Assembly (NCBI GenBank): GCA_011391345.1
Contig: JAABQR010000178.1
Location: 1-18,816 of the forward strand
Source of the DNA: Methanobacteriota archaeon
GTDB lineage: Archaea; Thermoplasmatota; Thermoplasmata; UBA10834
Length of the DNA stretch: 18,816 bases
Direction of reading: 5' to 3'
Under the pieces are notes generated by a model. It made no database searches, was not told the DNA's origin, and saw only the letters and a list, made by a program, of their open reading frames with translations. Shown in pieces: positions 15,723 to 18,816 of this stretch (position 1 is the first letter of the stretch; every line of letters starts with the position of its first letter). Position numbers and translations under genes: made by a program.

Positions 15723-16337
15723 CTAGGTGAGGTTCTCGTATGTGTTCGAGAGCACTGACGGCGCAACCACCGACAGATATGTCGGTATGCCGTGCTTCGG
15801 GATGATCAACAGGTCCGCCTGCTGCTGCGACGCCAGACTGAGGCTGTTCGCACTCAGGTCAACGTGGATGAGGGCGATGTCGCCTTGTGTCATCCCCGGC
15901 TCGCCTGTGGTCCAGTCGTTCGTGGGGTATGTGTCCCTGATCTGTGTCGCTCCGAAGTAGTTCGCAATAGAGCCAGTGACACTGTATGCCAACGAAACGT
16001 CGGCGTCACCGTTCGTGATCTCGATGATCACGTGCTCGAGGTTGATGACCGGGCTGCCCGCTGCCAGGGTTATCTTGATGTATAGGTCGGTCACCTCAGG
16101 GACTGTCAGGTCGGTCACCCCGTACGCTGCGAGTATCCTGAACCCCGTGGCCACTTCCATCAGTGCTTGATCTCCTGTCGATTCCGCCTGCTGTTGTAGT
16201 ACATACGCGGTCTGGACGAGCACTCCCGCGGCAACCGCCGCGACGAGTATCATCGCGATGAAGATCAACAATGTCCCGACCCCCATCTCAGCTTCTTCGC
16301 CCATCCGCACCCTTCTGGGCTTGGATATCTTATTCAT
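15723..16337 (-). CDS. arlB: Archaellin 1 (ArlB/FlaB), archaellum filament subunit
   Basis: 204 residues from ATG 16337, with GGAGGT 7 nt upstream; an internal ATG at 16304 is less likely. The signal MNKISKPRRVRMGEEAEMG is followed by VGTLLIFIAMILVAAVAAGV, so the prepilin peptidase should cut after Gly19. The core helix is almost identical to that of archaellin 3, while the outer domain differs more. The ending PKHGIPTYLSVVAPS is again shared. NxS/T sequons are few. The gene leads a unit with the short D/E protein and has its own promoter and 160-200 nt structured leader. Confidence 0.94.
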   Translation of the reverse strand: MNKISKPRRVRMGEEAEMGVGTLLIFIAMILVAAVAAGVLVQTAYVLQQQAESTGDQALMEVATGFRILAAYGVTDLTVPEVTDLYIKITLAAGSPVINLEHVIIEITNGDADVSLAYSVTGSIANYFGATQIRDTYPTNDWTTGEPGMTQGDIALIHVDLSANSLSLASQQQADLLIIPKHGIPTYLSVVAPSVLSNTYENLT

Positions 16338-16497
16338 CTCTCATACCTCCGTGGTGTGTGTGCGGGGAGGCGAGGCATCGTGTCCTGGGACCATGGGATT
16401 GGAGGGCGGCAGTGAGGAAGCACTGCCGCTGTCACATGGATTCAGAATCCGTTGCCTGGCCTATCCGCCGTTGTTGTTGTTCTAGCTCACTCCCTAG
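16338..16497 (-). promoter_or_regulatory. Archaellin 1 leader with a strong hairpin
   Basis: Perfect 9-bp stem GCGGCAGTG/CACTGCCGC with a 6-nt loop at 16406-16429, between repeat copy C and the start codon. The 374-bp gap 16338-16711 has no supportable gene: it holds this leader, repeat C, the archaellin 1 promoter and the regulator's terminator-like hairpin. Confidence 0.5.
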
Positions 16498-16522
16498 GAG
16501 GTCTACATGCCCTGTGGATAGT
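16498..16522 (+). repeat. Repeat copy C of the archaellin-leader element
   Basis: 25 bp identical, in opposite orientation, to copy A (13016-13040) and 23 bp identical to copy B. It lies about 40-65 nt after the predicted archaellin 1 transcription start. Confidence 0.85.
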
Positions 16523-16585
16523 CCAAGCGTTGCCCTGCGCGGGGTGTTACTTCCGCCCCTGAGAGCCAAAGATGATTATCATGTG

Positions 16586-16616
16586 TAATAAAAGACAGTT
16601 CCGGTGTGATTCTCTT
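16586..16616 (-). promoter_or_regulatory. Archaellin 1 promoter: TATA box plus half-conserved dyad
   Basis: TATA-like TTTTATTA on the minus strand (16586-16593), with GTGATTCTC on the plus strand at 16606-16614, about 21 bp upstream centre to centre. That is the same spacing as in the archaellin 2 promoter. The second half of the dyad is degenerate (CTCTT instead of CTCAC). Confidence 0.55.
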
Positions 16617-16631
16617 TTTAGAAAATCAGCT

Positions 16632-16649
16632 TGTGCGGCTGAGCGCACA
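16632..16649 (-). terminator. Terminator-like hairpin after the minus-strand regulator
   Basis: Stem TGTGCG/CGCACA with a 6-nt loop, about 62 nt after the regulator stop. On the minus strand it is followed by a short TTTTC run, consistent with an archaeal terminator that prevents read-through into the archaellin 1 promoter. Confidence 0.4.
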
Positions 16650-16711
16650 TGCTGGCAGAACAATGCAGAGGTTTCCTGCGGGTGCTCCGCAGTCGTGAAT
16701 CTGTCGCAGAA

Positions 16712-17053
16712 TCAGAACTCTCTCGGCTTCGGCAACGCCATGTTCTGGATGATCTCGAGCGGGGCGGACCTGAAGTTCATGTCCACCTTCATGCGGAGCG
16801 TGCCCTTCTCGTAGACCATCGTCACGCTCCCTATCATCGAGCGGTACACCTTGTACCTCTTTCCATCCGATGTGAGCTCGCTGCCTTCCTGCTCGATCAA
16901 ACCAGATGTCCCGAGCTCCCTCAGTTTCCTGTAGCAACTCGCGAGCGGTATGTCGAACATGAACGCAAGCTCCCTGGCGCTACGGGCCTTGTGGCTCGTG
17001 GCTGCAAGGATGTTCATGTTGTATTCATCTGTGAGTATTTGCGCGATACTCAT
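16712..17053 (-). CDS. Small winged-helix regulator A, candidate archaellum regulator (EarA-like)
   Basis: 113 residues from ATG 17053; an in-frame TTG at 17080 would add nine. The N-terminal half is a winged helix-turn-helix of the ArsR/MarR type: SARELAFMFDIPLASCYRKL is the HTH and ELTSDGKRYKVYRS the wing. The C-terminal part is a short strand pair (VTMVYEKGTLRMKVDMNF). It aligns along its length with the plus-strand protein at 17371-17709. A small winged-helix protein next to archaellin genes recalls euryarchaeal EarA-type activators, but the family match is inference. Its promoter carries the same 13-bp dyad found before archaellin 3, so it may regulate itself and the archaellins. Confidence 0.82.
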   Translation of the reverse strand: MSIAQILTDEYNMNILAATSHKARSARELAFMFDIPLASCYRKLRELGTSGLIEQEGSELTSDGKRYKVYRSMIGSVTMVYEKGTLRMKVDMNFRSAPLEIIQNMALPKPREF

Positions 17054-17370
17054 CTTCTTAGCGTCCGCTGTGATGCCCAATTCGGTAGCCGTATGGATCC
17101 CCTCGTTAGGGGGGAGTTAGAGCTTATTCCCGTCCCTTATCCAGGGGTACTATTTTGTCAATATATATAATTCACGATTTGTTTGTAACTGGTGAGAATC
17201 ACCTGAACTTCTCACGGGCGCTCTTTCGGGCCGGCCAGATGTGCCGGTCATTCCTTGCCCTCAGGACTGCGTCATACCGCGGGGTATCGTCTCTGATTGT
17301 CTCGGCTTGGAATTGAGCCAGATGGTTTATGACGGATGACATAGAATTGTCAAGGTCGAGGCCATCCGGG
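17054..17370. promoter_or_regulatory. Divergent regulator intergenic region with TATA box and dyad
   Basis: For the minus-strand regulator, TATA-like TTATATAT (17163-17170) lies about 30 bp downstream of the dyad GGTGAGAATCACC (17191-17203). That is one helical turn farther than in the archaellin 1 and 2 promoters. A small stem CCCCT/AGGGG (about 17098-17111) lies in its leader. For the plus-strand regulator, GTTTATGA at 17324-17331 is a possible TATA box, placing transcription start near 17352. No further gene is supportable here. Confidence 0.55.
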
Positions 17371-17709
17371 ATGAACGCGTACGAGCTGTCCAAGCTCTTG
17401 GTCGATGAGTACTCGGCCAAGATCCTCATCTACTCGAGGGACAGGCCGCGCACCGTCCAGGACATGTGCCAACGTCTGGACATACCCGTCACGCTGGGTT
17501 ATAGGAGGGTCAACACTCTCCTGTCAGAGGGGCTCCTGGAGTGCGAGGGCAAGGTCCTCACGCAGAAGGGCAAGTGGACCAGGACCTATTTGTCCCAGGT
17601 CAGGCGAGCCCAGATATTCTTCGATGACGGCAAGGTGCGGCTGAAGTTCGAGCTAAGGACCGGCCAGGTGAAGTGGTCCGAGGACTGGATCGCATCCGTG
17701 GCCGTGTAG
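17371..17709 (+). CDS. Small winged-helix regulator B, paralogue of regulator A
   Basis: 112 residues from ATG 17371, chosen because a GAGG site precedes it and the alignment with regulator A begins there (MNAYELSKLLVDEYSAKIL against MSIAQILTDEYNMNIL). ATG 17329 would add 14 unmatched residues and lacks a ribosome site. The HTH is TVQDMCQRLDIPVTLGYRRV, the wing VLTQKGKWTRTYLS, and the C-terminal strands AQIFFDDGKVRLKFELR. It is transcribed away from regulator A and toward the coiled-coil gene at 17865. DNA binding is well supported by fold; the target is unknown. Antagonism or cooperation with regulator A at archaellum promoters is inference. Confidence 0.85.
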   Translation: MNAYELSKLLVDEYSAKILIYSRDRPRTVQDMCQRLDIPVTLGYRRVNTLLSEGLLECEGKVLTQKGKWTRTYLSQVRRAQIFFDDGKVRLKFELRTGQVKWSEDWIASVAV

Positions 17710-17864
17710 GCACACGCATCTCGTCGAACTCGCCCGGACTGATAATCATATCCGAGATTCGACCGGAAACATATTTCACCGTTCTACCCGATGGGGCATG
17801 CCGTAGTCTGTCTTTCGCAGGTACGGCATGTGAGGGCCAGGTTGACACATTGCCTGGTGCGGGT

Positions 17865-18816
17865 ATGAGCGCAGAACCGAGCGGGCGCAGGGACAAAGGG
17901 CCCACCGACGTGGACCTCGCGAATTACGCGAGGGCATACATGGGCGCCTATATGGGTGCAGTCCAGAGCGAGAGCCCTGAACACCCGCCAGTGTTCTTCA
18001 AGAACTATCCATACTCCATCGAGGCATGCTACATGCCCAACGACAGCTTCTGCCTCCTGTTCGAGAAGTCCGAGAGGCCGACGATAGCCGTTACCAGCCA
18101 AGACTGGGAATACGTGATGGGCAAGGTGATGTCCGGCGTGTCCTACCTGGCGACCGTGTACCCACACGAGGGCTTCTCTGTGGATGACGCCGTGGCCAAG
18201 GGACGCCGCGACGCGATCAGGGACATACGCGCTATCGAGAGTTCGGATATGGTCGACGCCACTCGTCAGCTCGAGAAGGCCATCAGCGAACTCAGCAACA
18301 TGGGTGATTGGACGAAGAACCCCGTGAAGATGGCCGAGACCGTCATGGCCAGACTGGAACCGATCAGGCAGGCGGTCCAGAGGAGCGGTCCGACCGTGGA
18401 CATGCTTGCGATGGTCGACGGTCTCAGGCACTGCAACATCGCTCCAGCGAGAGGTAAGCTCGACCCTGACGACCTCGAGGCGTTGTCGGGTGTCTCATCG
18501 CTCATGTCGGACCTCACCGCGATGCTCAGGGACGTGAAGCTCCAAGGAGAGAAGTTGGAGGACGTCCAGGAACATCTGAGGGGAGAACTCCACGATTTCA
18601 AGATCGAACTGGATAAGAAGATCGCCAAGGGACTCGGGGTCATACTGGCCACGACGGACAGGAAGATAGACAAAGCCATCGCGTCCTCTCATGCACCGGC
18701 GAAGGATCCAGGCACGCAGTCCGCCGTCGCGAGCCTTGCGGACGAAGTGACCGCCCTCAAGAGCACGATCGAACTACTGCGGGTCCCGGAGGACGAAGAG
18801 GACGAGAACGACCTCC
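17865..18816 (+). CDS. Unrecognised coiled-coil protein (3' end off window)
   Basis: Open from ATG 17865 to the right edge, 317 codons. I do not recognise the family. Residues 1-110 form a compact-looking region with two Cys (EACYMPNDSFCLLFE) and the segment PTIAVTSQDWEYVMGKVMSG. Residues about 120-150 and 205-260 are helical and heptad-like (LSSLMSDL..., KLQGEKLEDVQEHLRGELHD, IELDKKIAKGLG). The visible end is acidic (EDEEDENDL). No signal peptide or membrane helix is seen, so it is probably cytoplasmic. Codon use and GC content match the window. A possible TATA (ACATATTT, about 17769-17776) lies upstream; the 155-bp gap after regulator B makes co-transcription uncertain. A cytoplasmic scaffold or taxis-related role is only a guess from location. 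Confidence 0.8.
   Translation, partial: MSAEPSGRRDKGPTDVDLANYARAYMGAYMGAVQSESPEHPPVFFKNYPYSIEACYMPNDSFCLLFEKSERPTIAVTSQDWEYVMGKVMSGVSYLATVYPHEGFSVDDAVAKGRRDAIRDIRAIESSDMVDATRQLEKAISELSNMGDWTKNPVKMAETVMARLEPIRQAVQRSGPTVDMLAMVDGLRHCNIAPARGKLDPDDLEALSGVSSLMSDLTAMLRDVKLQGEKLEDVQEHLRGELHDFKIELDKKIAKGLGVILATTDRKIDKAIASSHAPAKDPGTQSAVASLADEVTALKSTIELLRVPEDEEDENDL

Noticed and set aside
17784..18431. Minus-strand frame (215 codons) opposite the coiled-coil gene
   Set aside because: The plus-strand frame runs to the window edge with better codon use and plausible protein features; the minus frame is His/Arg/Val-rich shadow.

Overview
The window looks like a chromosomal archaellum (archaeal flagellum) locus from a GC-rich euryarchaeon. 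It has class III (prepilin-type) archaellins, the euryarchaeal D/E accessory family, ArlF-G-H-I-J, archaeal TATA-type promoters and Shine-Dalgarno sites in front of several genes. The long CARDB/NEW3-like surface protein with a C-terminal membrane anchor and the Asp-rich propeller repeats suggest a Thermoplasmatota-like lineage, but that placement is inference. No tRNA, rRNA, CRISPR array, insertion sequence or recombinase gene was seen.

Layout, right to left, since almost everything is on the minus strand. At 16712-17053 and 17371-17709 lie two paralogous small winged-helix regulators in divergent orientation. Right of them on the plus strand is an unrecognised coiled-coil protein cut by the window edge (17865-18816). 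Then come three archaellin units, each with its own promoter and a long hairpin-rich leader: archaellin 1 plus a short D/E protein (15237-16337); archaellin 2, a 573-residue protein with about three fibronectin-III-like domains inserted into the archaellin fold (13169-14890); and archaellin 3 (12078-12689). A strong hairpin (12004-12055) separates archaellin 3 from the tightly packed accessory and motor genes: ArlC/D/E fusion, ArlF, ArlG, ArlH, ArlI (6830-11974). After a gap with its own promoter come a second complete ArlI ATPase and the single ArlJ membrane platform (3332-6650). Last is a large C-terminally anchored surface protein running off the left edge (1-3009).

How the genes work together: ArlI (hexameric ATPase), ArlH (ATP-binding regulator) and ArlJ (membrane platform) assemble and rotate the filament. 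ArlF and ArlG form the stator contacting the S-layer, the C/D/E proteins form the cytoplasmic ring, and the archaellins form the filament. The prepilin peptidase (PibD/FlaK) and chemotaxis adaptors are not in the window.

The most unusual features are: (1) two archaellum parts enlarged by inserted extracellular domains, an archaellin with FN3-like domains and an ArlF with a beta-propeller; (2) a 23-bp exact sequence present once in the leader of each archaellin, with one copy inverted relative to the other two, so that recombination could switch archaellin expression; (3) a GTGATTNTCAC operator-like dyad upstream of all three archaellin promoters and one regulator gene; (4) tandem ArlI paralogues, the second sharing a 36-bp promoter block with the surface protein gene.
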